From contig JBBQBI010000006.1 of NCBI GenBank assembly GCA_038363005.1, positions 165,072-229,071 on the forward strand: 64,000 bases of DNA, in the 5' to 3' direction. The notes beneath the pieces are model-generated. The model did no database searches. It was not told where the DNA came from and worked only from the letters and a program-made list of their open reading frames with translations. Shown here piece by piece: positions 17,153 to 26,456 of this stretch; position 1 is the first letter of the stretch; each line of letters opens with the position of its first letter. The stretch is from JAKOWB01 sp038363005 (GTDB lineage: Bacteria; Pseudomonadota; Alphaproteobacteria; Kiloniellales; JACOMY01). A program made the translations under genes and the position numbers.

Positions 17153-18358
17153 TCAGTTCGCCACCACTTCCTGCGGCGTGCGCGGTGTCGGCGCGGCGGC
17201 GTCGACGGTCACCGCCGGGCGGACGATCCAGCGATAGGCGACGAAGACCAGCAGCAGGGTGGCGATGGTCGCGGCATAGGCCCACAGCATGTAGGGGCCG
17301 AGGTGCTGGATCAGCCAGCCGGTGATCACCGGGCCGCAGATCGAACCGACAGAGAAGAAGATCTGGAAGGAGCTGGAGGCGGCGACGTAGTGCTCCTTCG
17401 GCAGGCGGTCATAGGCATGCGCCACGGCCGAGTGATAGACCGACAGCATGTGCGCGCCCAACACCAGCGCGATGGCGACCAGCACAGGAAAGCCCAGTCC
17501 CAGTTCGCCCGACAGCGCCATCAGCAGACTGAGGATCACCACCACGCCCAGCGCCCAGGCCAGCGCGACGCGGCGGCCGAAGCGGTCGCTCATGCGGCCG
17601 ATCAGCCACATCAGCAGGAAGGCACCGAAGACATAGCTGCCCGACAGCAGCGAGACCTGCAGCAGGTCGAGGCCGATCTCCTGCGCGAAGATGGCCACCA
17701 TGCCGAACAGTCCGCCTGACAGCAGCCCGCCGCCGACGACCGTGACCACGGCGAGTGGCGACTCGCGATAAAGCTGGCGCGCCGACAAGCGCTGCGCTGC
17801 CTTCACCTCGGGCTGCGGCAGGCGGGTGGAGACCACCGGCATGAGACCGGCCAGGATCAGCGCGGCGCAGAGCGAGAAGGCCAGGTTGCCACCCAGCGGC
17901 GTGGCGTTGATCAGCAGCTGGCCCAGGGTCAGCGCGAAGTAGTTGCTGGTGGCGTAGATGCCCAGCATGCGGCCGCGGTTCTGCGGCGTCGCCCGCTCGT
18001 TCAGCCAGGATTCGAAGACGATGTAGACCACCGCGCTGGTGAAACCATAGACCGCGCGCAGCCCGGCCCAGACCCAGCCGTCGACAACCAGCGGAAAGGC
18101 CAGGGTGAAGATCGCCGCGGCGGCCGTGGCCAGCGACAGCGCCCGCACGTGGCCGACCGCGCCGATCAGGCGACGGGCATAGAAGCCGCCGACCAGGAAG
18201 CCGCCGGAGAAGGCGGCGCTGACCAGGCCGATGACCTCTTTTGGCGTACCGCTCTGGTTCAGGCTGAGTGTGACCGTCAGGCTGAGCAAGGAGTTGCCGA
18301 GCTTCATCAGCACGCTGCCCAGCAGCACGGCGAAGATGGCGGCGAGGATCTGGATCAC
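17153..18358 (-). CDS. MFS transporter, YcaD-like, copy 1
   Basis: A 401-residue 12-helix major facilitator protein. The start is taken as GTG at 18358 (VIQILAAIFAVLLGSVLMKLG); the frame extends 62 codons further upstream, but that part is Arg/Pro-rich and non-hydrophobic. The loop 2-3 motif is GGFLVGGFYARRLIGAVGHVRAL. The segment SWLNERATPQNRGRMLGIYATSNY is shared almost step for step with the carrier at 19199-20479. The cargo is unknown. It diverges from the deiodinase-like gene. Confidence 0.85.
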   Translation of the reverse strand: MIQILAAIFAVLLGSVLMKLGNSLLSLTVTLSLNQSGTPKEVIGLVSAAFSGGFLVGGFYARRLIGAVGHVRALSLATAAAAIFTLAFPLVVDGWVWAGLRAVYGFTSAVVYIVFESWLNERATPQNRGRMLGIYATSNYFALTLGQLLINATPLGGNLAFSLCAALILAGLMPVVSTRLPQPEVKAAQRLSARQLYRESPLAVVTVVGGGLLSGGLFGMVAIFAQEIGLDLLQVSLLSGSYVFGAFLLMWLIGRMSDRFGRRVALAWALGVVVILSLLMALSGELGLGFPVLVAIALVLGAHMLSVYHSAVAHAYDRLPKEHYVAASSSFQIFFSVGSICGPVITGWLIQHLGPYMLWAYAATIATLLLVFVAYRWIVRPAVTVDAAAPTPRTPQEVVAN

Positions 18359-18519
18359 TGTCGGGCGCGGCGGGCAACGGGCATGGCGCCGGCAGGATGC
18401 GACGCCGGGCGGCGCGCCGTCCAGCGCCGCGGCCTCAGGGCTCCCCTGCCGCCAGGGCGGGACGCTGGACGCCGCTCGGGGCGGCCTCCTAGCATGCTGG
18501 CCCAAGCTGCGAGGCGCCG

Positions 18520-19194
18520 ATGCAGGATCATGACCAGGTAGCACTGCCCGACTGGCAGGAGTTTCCAGCCGAGGAGATGCAGCGCCGCGCCGCGGCCTTC
18601 CGCGACCAGATCGCCCGGCGCCATACGGTGCGCAGCTTCGCCCCCCGCCCAGTGCCGCGCGCGCTGATCGAGACCTGCCTGGCGGCGGCCGGCCGCGCGC
18701 CCAGCGGCGCCAACCACCAGCCCTGGTTCTTCAGCGTCATCGGCGACCCGGCGCTGAAACGCCAGGTGCGCCTTGCCGCCGAGGCCGAGGAACAGAGCTT
18801 CTATGCCGGCCGCGCTGGCGGCGAGTGGCTGAAGGCGCTGCGCCCGCTGGGCACCGACGCCGACAAGCCCTTCCTGGAAACCGCGCCCTGGCTGATCGCC
18901 ATCTTCGCGCAGCGGCGCGGCGGCCCCGGCGCCGGCGAGGACCGCAAGAACTACTACGTCAGCGAATCGGTCGGCATCGCCACCGGCTTCCTGATCGCCG
19001 CGCTGCACCAGGCCGGGCTGGCGACCTTGACCCACACGCCCAACCCCATGGGCTTCCTCAATCGCCTGTGCCGACGGCCGGACGACGAAAAGGCCTTCCT
19101 GCTGCTGGTCGTCGGCTACCCGGCGGCCGACGCGACGGTGCCGCGCCACGCGCTGCGCAAGAAGAGCCTGGCGGAGATCAGCGCGTTTCTCTGA
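18520..19194 (+). CDS. Nitroreductase-family flavoprotein resembling iodotyrosine deiodinase
   Basis: A 224-residue FMN protein. APSGANHQPWFF (residues 60-71) is the flavin-binding segment of the iodotyrosine deiodinase (IYD) branch. The three residues that grip the amino-acid zwitterion in IYD are all present with exact spacing: Glu91, Tyr95 and Lys116 (human E157, Y161 and K182 from memory). PFLETAPWLIAIF and the C-terminal EKAFLLLVVGYP..DATVP also follow IYD rather than BluB or classic nitroreductases. Expected role: reductive dehalogenation of halotyrosines or a related aromatic amino acid. The enzyme sits between two related MFS carriers. Substrate is inferred. Confidence 0.78.
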   Translation: MQDHDQVALPDWQEFPAEEMQRRAAAFRDQIARRHTVRSFAPRPVPRALIETCLAAAGRAPSGANHQPWFFSVIGDPALKRQVRLAAEAEEQSFYAGRAGGEWLKALRPLGTDADKPFLETAPWLIAIFAQRRGGPGAGEDRKNYYVSESVGIATGFLIAALHQAGLATLTHTPNPMGFLNRLCRRPDDEKAFLLLVVGYPAADATVPRHALRKKSLAEISAFL

Positions 19195-19198
19195 CTCT

Positions 19199-20479
19199 TC
19201 AGACCGGCTGCGGCTCCGGCGGGCCGGCGGTGGCCACGCCGCCCTCGGAGGTGGTGGCACGCGGATCGAGTTCCGCGGCCACCGGCGACATGGCCGGCAG
19301 GTTCTTGAAGACCTCCTGCTGGCGCGCCGGCAGCGGCGTGCGCACCCGCATGCGGTAGAGGATGAAGAGGAACAGTGCCAGGCAGACCACGGCGAAGTAG
19401 CCGAAGAAGGCCGAAGCGCCGAGCCGCCCCATCACGAAGGAGCAGATCAGCGGCCCCGCCGTCGCGCCCATGGCATAGGACAGCAGCAGCCCGCCCGAGG
19501 CCGAGACATAGCGCTCCTTCGGGAGGTAGTCGAAGGCCTGCCCGGTGGAGAGCGGATAGACCACCGAGAAGGGACCGCCGCAGAAGGCCGCCAGCAGGGC
19601 GAAGGCCCAGAGCTGGCCGGTGATCTGCGGCAGGAAGATGCCCAGCGCCGACAGGCCGCCGGCCGCCACCACGGCCACCGCCATGACGCTGCGCCGGTCC
19701 AGCACGTCGCTCAGCTTGCCGATGGGGAACTGCAGCAGGAAGCCACCGACCACCAGGGCCGAGAGGAAGACCGAGACGCCCCAGACATCGAACTGCACCA
19801 GCGCGGCATAGACCGCGCCCATGCCGTAGAAGCCGCCCATCAGCAGGCCGGAGGCGAAGGTGCCGACGACGGCCAGCGGCGAGATATGAAACAGCTCACG
19901 CAGCTTCAGCGGCTCCACCTTGGTGATGTCGGGCGCGCGCTCGCGCGTCATCACCACCGGCACCAGCGACAGCGAGATGATCAGGCCGCCGACCATGAAG
20001 GGTTCCAGCTTCCAGAACTCCCAGACGTTGACCAGCAGCTGGCCGGCAGTCATGGCGACATAGTTGGTCATCAGATAGATCGACAGCACACGCCCGCGCG
20101 TGGCGTTGGTCGAGGAGTCGTTGAGCCAGGATTCCATCACCGCGAAGAGGCCCGCGAGGCAGAAGCCGCAGAGCAGCCGCAGTGCGATCCAGGGCGCCAC
20201 GTCGATCCACAGCGGATGCGCCAGCACCGTGGCGCAGACCACAGCGGCGAAGCCGGCGAAGGCGCGGATGTGGCCGAAGCGCATGATAACGCCCAGGCCG
20301 TACTTCGAGCCCAACATCAGCCCGGCGTAATAGGACGACATCACCAGGCCGGTCAGCTCGGTCGGAAATCCAGCGCGCGCCATCGACAGCGGCAGCAGGA
20401 TCGACAGCAGACTGGCGCCGATCATCAACAGGCCGGTACCCAGCAGCACCGACGAGACCTGCCATAGGACTGTTAACAT
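19199..20479 (-). CDS. MFS transporter, YcaD-like, copy 2
   Basis: A 426-residue 12-helix carrier, convergent with the deiodinase-like gene (4 nt between stops). It has SWLNDSSTNATRGRVLSIYLMTNYV where the carrier at 17153 has a matching segment, so the two are paralogues. A cytoplasmic tail of about 45 residues (from PARQQEVFKNLP) is longer than in the first copy. YcaD-type carriers have no well-defined substrate. The ATG at 20479 directly precedes helix 1 (TVLWQVSSVLLGTGLLMIG). Confidence 0.85.
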   Translation of the reverse strand: MLTVLWQVSSVLLGTGLLMIGASLLSILLPLSMARAGFPTELTGLVMSSYYAGLMLGSKYGLGVIMRFGHIRAFAGFAAVVCATVLAHPLWIDVAPWIALRLLCGFCLAGLFAVMESWLNDSSTNATRGRVLSIYLMTNYVAMTAGQLLVNVWEFWKLEPFMVGGLIISLSLVPVVMTRERAPDITKVEPLKLRELFHISPLAVVGTFASGLLMGGFYGMGAVYAALVQFDVWGVSVFLSALVVGGFLLQFPIGKLSDVLDRRSVMAVAVVAAGGLSALGIFLPQITGQLWAFALLAAFCGGPFSVVYPLSTGQAFDYLPKERYVSASGGLLLSYAMGATAGPLICSFVMGRLGASAFFGYFAVVCLALFLFILYRMRVRTPLPARQQEVFKNLPAMSPVAAELDPRATTSEGGVATAGPPEPQPV

Positions 20480-20648
20480 CCGCTCTCCCCGCCGCTGCGC
20501 GACCGCTGCTGCGCATTCGCGCGAGCCTACGCGAAGCTATGACAGACCGCAGCCCCCTCGCTGTCCTGGGAAGCGCCCTGCCCTGCCGCAGGTACGACAG
20601 GCCGCGACCGCGACAGGCTGCCACAGGCCGTCGCCGTCGGGCCAGTTT

Positions 20649-20662
20649 TTGATCTGGATCAA
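20649..20662 (+). promoter_or_regulatory. Perfect FNR/FixK-type box
   Basis: TTGATCTGGATCAA, an exact match to TTGAT-N4-ATCAA. It lies 114 bp before the ATG of the 34-residue membrane peptide and 170 bp before the divergent MFS gene. Anaerobic control is a strong inference; which gene responds is not shown by the sequence. Confidence 0.75.
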
Positions 20663-20776
20663 CGGCAGCGCGCTGCCCGAGCGGCGAAGCTTTTCGCGCC
20701 GACAAGCCGTCGGCATTCCGGGGCAGCCCGGGCGCGCTTTGCCCGGTGCCCAGCGGATCGAATGGGAGGCTCTGTC

Positions 20777-20881
20777 ATGGAAACGATCGATCTCGCCTAC
20801 CTGGGCTTGGTCCTTGTCAGCTTCGCCGCCTTCGCGGTCGGGCTGTTCATCCAGTCGTTGCGCGGCAACGCCCGGACGTAG
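20777..20881 (+). CDS. 34-residue single-helix membrane peptide
   Basis: A short gene with GGGAGG 7 nt before ATG. The product has a 5-residue acidic lead (METID), one strongly hydrophobic helix (LAYLGLVLVSFAAFAVGLFI), and a basic tail (QSLRGNART), so it should sit in the inner membrane with the tail inside. An FNR box stands upstream and a good rho-independent terminator downstream, so it appears to be its own transcription unit. Size and regulation recall small subunits of terminal oxidases (CydX or CcoQ type), but no oxidase gene is near and no homology is claimed. Confidence 0.65.
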   Translation: METIDLAYLGLVLVSFAAFAVGLFIQSLRGNART

Positions 20882-20928
20882 CCGGCAGGGCGTCCCGCTT
20901 CCTTCCGTTTGCCATAACCCCACCTCAA

Positions 20929-20962
20929 CGGCGGGCACCGTCAGGCGCCCGCCGCTCTTTTT
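20929..20962 (+). terminator. Rho-independent terminator of the 34-residue peptide gene
   Basis: Stem CGGCGGGC (20929-20936) and GCCCGCCG (20947-20954) with a 10-nt loop, followed by CTCTTTTT. On the minus strand it lies within the tail of nothing: the Ldh gene ends at 20971. Confidence 0.8.
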
Positions 20963-20970
20963 CGTGCGCC

Positions 20971-22065
20971 CTAGCCCGCCAGCAGTCCCAATAGCTCGGC
21001 GCGCTGCAGGCCCAGCCCATCGCCGACCAGCAGCAGCGCGTCCAGCGTCGCCTGCGCTAGCGGTATCCCCAGTCGCCGCCGTTCCTCCCCCGTGCTGTGC
21101 TCCGGATCGCCGGCCAGCTTCACCGGGCCGCTGTCCGCGGCGGCCTCGGTGGCCAACAGGTAGGCCGCCAGGGCCTCGGCCTCGGCACGCTGCGTGGCGA
21201 CGTCGCCCAGCCGCGCCGGATCGAACAGGATGCCGAAGAGGTTGTTGCGCGTGGTGCCGTCGCGCAGCGTGCCGGGCTGGATGGTGCCGCCGCCGCCCAG
21301 CGCACCGGCCAGCAGCTCGCAGGCCACCGCCAGGCCATAGCCCTTGTGCAGCCCGGCCGGCAGCAGCGCGCCGGGGGGCTCGCCCACCACGTCGGCCGGA
21401 TTGCGGGTCGGCCGGCCCTGCGGATCGATGGCGGTGCCGGGTGGGATCTGGTAGCCGCCGGCGTTCGCCACGTTCACCTTGCCCAGCGCGATCTGCGAGG
21501 TCGCCATGTCGAGCAGGAAGGGCCGCCCCGCGCTGCCACCGAAGGGCAGCGCGATGCACAGCGGATTGGTCAACAGCCGCGCCGCGATGCCACCATGCGG
21601 CGCGACGCAGGGTTCGTGCCCGGTGACGTTGACGAAGAGGATGGCGGCCAGGCCCGCCGCCGCCGCCAGCTCGCCATAGGCGCCGATGCGGCCGACATGC
21701 ATCGAGGCGGTCACAGTGTAGAGCACTAGGCCGGTGGTGCTGGCGCGCTCGATGGCCTGCAGCGTCGCTTCGCGCGCCACGCGCTGGCCGAAGCCGTGGC
21801 CGCCATCGAAGCGCAGCATGCTGCCCAGGTCCTCGGTCAGGCGGACCGCGGTGTTGGGCCGCGTGCGGCCGGCGTTGATGTCGTCCATGTAGCGCGACAT
21901 CAGGTGGCTGCCGTGGCTGTCGTGCCCGGCCAGGTGGGCGCCGACCAGATGGTCGGCGACGATGGCGGCTTCCTCGGGCGTCGAGCCGGCAGCCCGCAGC
22001 AGGCGTTGCAGCAGCGCGCCGAGGCCGGCGGCGGAATGGCGGGGAAAGTCGGACAGGCTGGGCAT
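20971..22065 (-). CDS. Ldh-family malate/L-lactate/ureidoglycolate-type dehydrogenase
   Basis: A 364-residue NAD(P)-dependent oxidoreductase of the LDH2/MDH2 fold, distinct from classic lactate dehydrogenases. Family text is clear: DHLVGAHLAGHDSHGSHLM with the catalytic-site histidine, then NVTGHEPCVAPHGG, then DMATSQIALGKV and GLHKGYGLAVACELLAGALGG. I start at the ATG at 22065; 78 further upstream codons are open but run into a family B repeat. Members act on malate, lactate, sulfolactate, ureidoglycolate or imino acids, and the sequence alone does not decide. No operon partner is evident. Confidence 0.85.
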   Translation of the reverse strand: MPSLSDFPRHSAAGLGALLQRLLRAAGSTPEEAAIVADHLVGAHLAGHDSHGSHLMSRYMDDINAGRTRPNTAVRLTEDLGSMLRFDGGHGFGQRVAREATLQAIERASTTGLVLYTVTASMHVGRIGAYGELAAAAGLAAILFVNVTGHEPCVAPHGGIAARLLTNPLCIALPFGGSAGRPFLLDMATSQIALGKVNVANAGGYQIPPGTAIDPQGRPTRNPADVVGEPPGALLPAGLHKGYGLAVACELLAGALGGGGTIQPGTLRDGTTRNNLFGILFDPARLGDVATQRAEAEALAAYLLATEAAADSGPVKLAGDPEHSTGEERRRLGIPLAQATLDALLLVGDGLGLQRAELLGLLAG

Positions 22066-22146
22066 GATGACTCGCAAAGTTTGACAGGACGGCGTGACGT
22101 TAGCACCGCGGCAGGGAAACACCGCCACCCGACACCCACCATCCTT

Positions 22147-22264
22147 GTCATCCCGGACAAGGCGGCGCAGCCGCCGCCGATCCGGGACCCAGGGGACCAG
22201 GCACGCGGGAACGAGGCCAGTCCCCTGGGTCCCGGCTCTCCGCCTGCGCTCCGGCCGGGATGAC
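22147..22264. repeat. Dispersed palindromic element (family B), copy 2
   Basis: GTCATCCCGGACAAGG at one end and GGCCGGGATGAC at the other, 118 bp, closely matching the copies at 7110 and 29626. It fills the gap between the Ldh gene and the DNA ligase gene. Confidence 0.9.
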
Positions 22265-22305
22265 GACAGGGTGCATGAGCGCGGAGGCCTGCGCTGCACG
22301 CTGGC

Positions 22306-23880
22306 TCAACCTTCCAGCAGCGCTGCCAGCGTCGTCACCCTATCGGCCTCGGCCGCCGGCTTGTCCCAGCGAATGCGGGCGATGCGCGGGAAGCGCAGGG
22401 CCAGGCCGGACTTGTGGCGGGTGGAGCGCTGCACGGCGTCGAAGGCGACCTCCAACACCAGGCCGGGTTCCACCGCGCGCACCGGGCCGAAGCGTTCCGT
22501 GGTGTGGTCGCGCACCCACTTGTCCAGGCGCTTCAGCTCCTCGTCGGTGAAGCCGGAATAGGCTTTGCCGACCGGCACCAGCTCGCCCTCGTCGGTCCAG
22601 CAGCCAAAGGTGTAGTCGCTGTAGAAGGAGCTGCGCTTCCCATGGCCGCGCTGCGCATACATCATGACCGCGTCGATGGTCAGCGCATCGCGCTTCCACT
22701 TGAACCAGGGGCCCTTGGGCCGGCCGGCGAGGTAGGCACTGTCCAGGCGCTTCAGCATCAGCCCCTCGATCGCCGCCGCCCGCGCCTCGGCGCGCAGCTG
22801 CTGCAGCTCCGCCCAGCCGGTGAAAGCGATCACCGGCGAGAGGTCCATGCGGTCGGGCGCGGCGGCCTGGAACCACTGCTCCAGCCGGCGGCGCCGTTCG
22901 ACGAGCGGCAGTGCGCGCAGATCCTCGCCACCCTCGGCCAGGATGTCGTAGAGCCGAAGGTGCGCCGGGTTCGCCGCCAGCAGCTTCGCCGTGGGCTGCT
23001 TGCGATTCAGCCGCTGCTGCAGGTCGTTGAAGGGCGCCACCACGCCGTCGCGCGCCACCAGCAGCTCGCCGTCCAGCACCACCTCGAAGGACTGCGCGGC
23101 CTGCAGGATCTCCGGAAAGGCGGCGCCCACCTCGTCGCCGGAGCGGGAGAAGAGCCGCTGGCCCTTGGGCCCGGCGACGAGCTGCACGCGGATGCCGTCC
23201 CACTTCCACTCCGCCTGGTAGGCCCCGGGATCCAGCCCTGGCAGCGTGGCCTCGTCCAGCGGCGTCGCCAGCATCAGTGGGCGGAAGGTCGGCAGCCCCT
23301 CGGCGCTGGGCGCAGGGGCCTTGGCTTCCAGCCAGGCGAAGAGCGTGGCGTAGGGTGGCGCCAACGCCGGCCAGACCTCCTCGATGGCGTCGAGGTCCTT
23401 GCCTGACCAGAGCGCCAGCGCGGTCTTTGCCAGGCGCGCCGAGACGCCGACGCGCAGCGCGCCGGTCATCAGCTTCAGCAGGGCCCAGCGGCCGGTGGCG
23501 TCGAGCGCATCGAGCCAGCCGGCGAGCAGCGCCGGGACCTCGCGGCGGGTGGCCTGCTGCAGACGCTCGACCACCTCGTCCAGCGCCGGCGGCCGGTTGG
23601 CGCCGGGCTTCGCCGGCCAGATCAGCGACGCGGTCTCCGCCAGGTCGCCGACGTAGTCGTAGGACCAGCGAAACAGCAGCGGATCCACCCGCTCCTCGAC
23701 CAACGCGCGGATGATCGCCGGCTTGGCGGCATCGAAGCTCAGGTCGCCGGTCAGCGCCGCCAGGGCGTAGCCGCGCGCCGGGTCGGGTGTATGGGCGCAG
23801 TAGTCGGCAATGAGGCGCAGCTTGCCGTTGCGCCCCGGCATGTAGGACAGCGCGTCAAGGAGCTGGGAAAAGGAGATCAT
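22306..23880 (-). CDS. Ligase-associated ATP-dependent DNA ligase
   Basis: A 524-residue ATP-dependent DNA ligase of the bacterial type found in the ligase/exonuclease/helicase/metallophosphoesterase repair cassette. The N-terminal 200 residues form the helical DNA-binding domain. The adenylated lysine is in AEWKWDGIR (motif I, near residue 245). SRSGDEV (motif Ia), LDGELLV (motif III), EGLMLKR (motif IV) and WFKWKRD (motif V) follow. The C-terminal OB domain contains AYSGFTDEEL and LVLEVAFDAVQRS. Its start overlaps the exonuclease stop by 4 nt, so the two form an operon. Confidence 0.92.
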   Translation of the reverse strand: MISFSQLLDALSYMPGRNGKLRLIADYCAHTPDPARGYALAALTGDLSFDAAKPAIIRALVEERVDPLLFRWSYDYVGDLAETASLIWPAKPGANRPPALDEVVERLQQATRREVPALLAGWLDALDATGRWALLKLMTGALRVGVSARLAKTALALWSGKDLDAIEEVWPALAPPYATLFAWLEAKAPAPSAEGLPTFRPLMLATPLDEATLPGLDPGAYQAEWKWDGIRVQLVAGPKGQRLFSRSGDEVGAAFPEILQAAQSFEVVLDGELLVARDGVVAPFNDLQQRLNRKQPTAKLLAANPAHLRLYDILAEGGEDLRALPLVERRRRLEQWFQAAAPDRMDLSPVIAFTGWAELQQLRAEARAAAIEGLMLKRLDSAYLAGRPKGPWFKWKRDALTIDAVMMYAQRGHGKRSSFYSDYTFGCWTDEGELVPVGKAYSGFTDEELKRLDKWVRDHTTERFGPVRAVEPGLVLEVAFDAVQRSTRHKSGLALRFPRIARIRWDKPAAEADRVTTLAALLEG

Positions 23881-24905
23881 GCTGGCGCCGCCGTCTCGTC
23901 CTCTTCGCCGCGGCCGATCAGCGCCAGCGCGCGGGCGCGGATACCCTTCAGGCCGGCGGCGTGGATCAGCGCCTCCTCGTTGCCGTGGGTCACCCAGACC
24001 TCTGGCGCCTGCACGTCGTCCAGCGTCTGCAGCAGCTCGTCCCAGTCGGCGTGGTCACTGATCACCAGCGGCAGCTCAGCGCGTGCCTGGCGGGCGCGGG
24101 CGCGCACCCGCATCCAGCCCGAAGCCACCGCCGTCACCGGCTCGGCGAAGCGGCGCGACCAACGGTCGGCGACGGCCGAGGGCGGCGCGATGACGATCTC
24201 GCCCGGCAGCGGCCCGGCGTCCGGATTGGCCGGCCGCAGCCAGCCGAGCTCGACACCGAAGGACTGGTAGAGCTGGCAAAGGCGCTCCATCGCGCCATGC
24301 AGGAAGATCGGCTGCGCCCAGCCGGCTTGGCGCAGCAGAGCGATCAGCCGCTGCGCCTTGCCCAGGCTATAGGCGCCGACGATGTGGCAGCTCTCCGGGA
24401 AGAGCCGCAAGGAATGCAGCAGGCGGGCGATCTCCTGCTCCGCCGGGGGATGGCGGAACACCGGCAGGCCGAAAGTGGCCTCGGTGACGAAGACATCGCA
24501 GGTCACGGGTTCGAACAGTGGCGTGGTGGGATCCGGCCGACGCTTGAAGTCGCCGGAGACGACGATGCGCTGGCCGCGGTACTCCAGCACCACCTGGGCG
24601 CTGCCCAGCACATGGCCGGCGGGACTGAGCCACAGGGACACGTCGTTGATCCGCAACCGCTCGCCATAGGCCAGGGCCTGGTAGCCGCCGGCCGCGACCT
24701 CTCCATGGCGCGCCTGGAGGATCGCCAGGGTCGGCGCCGTGGCGAGGACCGCGCGATGGCCGGGGCGGGCGTGATCGGCATGACCATGCGTCAGGATGGC
24801 GCGGTCGACGGCGCGGTGCGGATCGATGTGGATTCCGGCCGGTACGCAATAGAGCCCGGCCGGGCTAACCTGCAGCCAGGACTCGGGCCGAAGAGGAGCA
24901 TTCAT
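23877..24905 (-). CDS. Ligase-associated DNA exonuclease, MBL fold
   Basis: A 342-residue metallo-beta-lactamase-fold nuclease with a beta-CASP-like insert, named in databases as ligase-associated DNA exonuclease. The metal-binding motif is THGHADHARPGH near residue 40; SGDFKRRPDP and the later VISDHADWDELL supply further ligands. The N-terminal PAGLYCVPAGIHIDPH is typical. The ATG used here shares two bases with the divergent HIT gene start (CATG at 24903-24906). No good Shine-Dalgarno is visible before it, so a start further upstream inside the HIT gene is possible. Confidence 0.9.
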   Translation of the reverse strand: MNAPLRPESWLQVSPAGLYCVPAGIHIDPHRAVDRAILTHGHADHARPGHRAVLATAPTLAILQARHGEVAAGGYQALAYGERLRINDVSLWLSPAGHVLGSAQVVLEYRGQRIVVSGDFKRRPDPTTPLFEPVTCDVFVTEATFGLPVFRHPPAEQEIARLLHSLRLFPESCHIVGAYSLGKAQRLIALLRQAGWAQPIFLHGAMERLCQLYQSFGVELGWLRPANPDAGPLPGEIVIAPPSAVADRWSRRFAEPVTAVASGWMRVRARARQARAELPLVISDHADWDELLQTLDDVQAPEVWVTHGNEEALIHAAGLKGIRARALALIGRGEEDETAAPA

Positions 24906-25326
24906 GACCGAAGACTTTGCGCTCCACCCCCTGCTGATCAAGGACACTGTGCCGCTGATCGACTGGCCGCTCTGTCGCGTCACCTTGATGAACGACGCGC
25001 ACTATCCCTGGCTGGTGCTGGTGCCGCGCCGCCCGGGCCTCAGCGACCTGGACGAGGTGGCCGATGCTGACCGCCCGCTGCTGAATGCCGAAATGACCAT
25101 GGCATCGCGCATCCTGAAGAAGCTGACCAACGCGCAGAAGATGAACGTCGCCGCGCTGGGCAACGTCTGCCCGCAGCTTCATATCCACGTGATCGCGCGC
25201 TTTCGCGACGACGCCGCCTGGCCGAAGCCGGTCTGGGGTGTACTGCCGAGCCAGCCTTATCCGCCGGAAGCCCTGGCGCAGCAGGTTGCGACGCTGGCAA
25301 GGGCGCTGACCCCACCGGCGCGATGA
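24904..25326 (+). CDS. HIT-family hydrolase
   Basis: A 140-residue histidine-triad protein, expected to hydrolyse or transfer nucleotides such as Ap4A. The motif reads QLHIHVIARFRDD: two triad histidines are present and the third position is Ile, as in one alphaproteobacterial branch of the family that I recall. LVLVPRRPGLSDL and NVCPQLHIH are typical flanks. AGAGGAG stands 5 nt before the ATG, a good ribosome-binding site. Its start codon overlaps that of the divergent exonuclease. The substrate is not known. Confidence 0.85.
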   Translation: MTEDFALHPLLIKDTVPLIDWPLCRVTLMNDAHYPWLVLVPRRPGLSDLDEVADADRPLLNAEMTMASRILKKLTNAQKMNVAALGNVCPQLHIHVIARFRDDAAWPKPVWGVLPSQPYPPEALAQQVATLARALTPPAR

Positions 25327-25389
25327 GGAGTGTTGGCGGGGGCGGCGTTCCGGGTTAGTTCTAACAGGATCGACCCCTCGCCCGGTTAG

Positions 25390-25412
25390 CCCTCCCCCTT
25401 GAGGGGGGAGGG
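25390..25412. repeat. REP-like hairpin (family A), copy 4
   Basis: CCCTCCCCC (25390-25398) and GGGGGAGGG (25404-25412). It lies 60 bp before the psuG start and is inverted relative to the copy inside psuG. Confidence 0.8.
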
Positions 25413-25448
25413 TTGGGTGGGGGTGGTTTTTACATTGAACCTCCCGCC

Positions 25449-26452
<1,004 letters not shown>

Positions 26453-26456
<4 letters not shown>

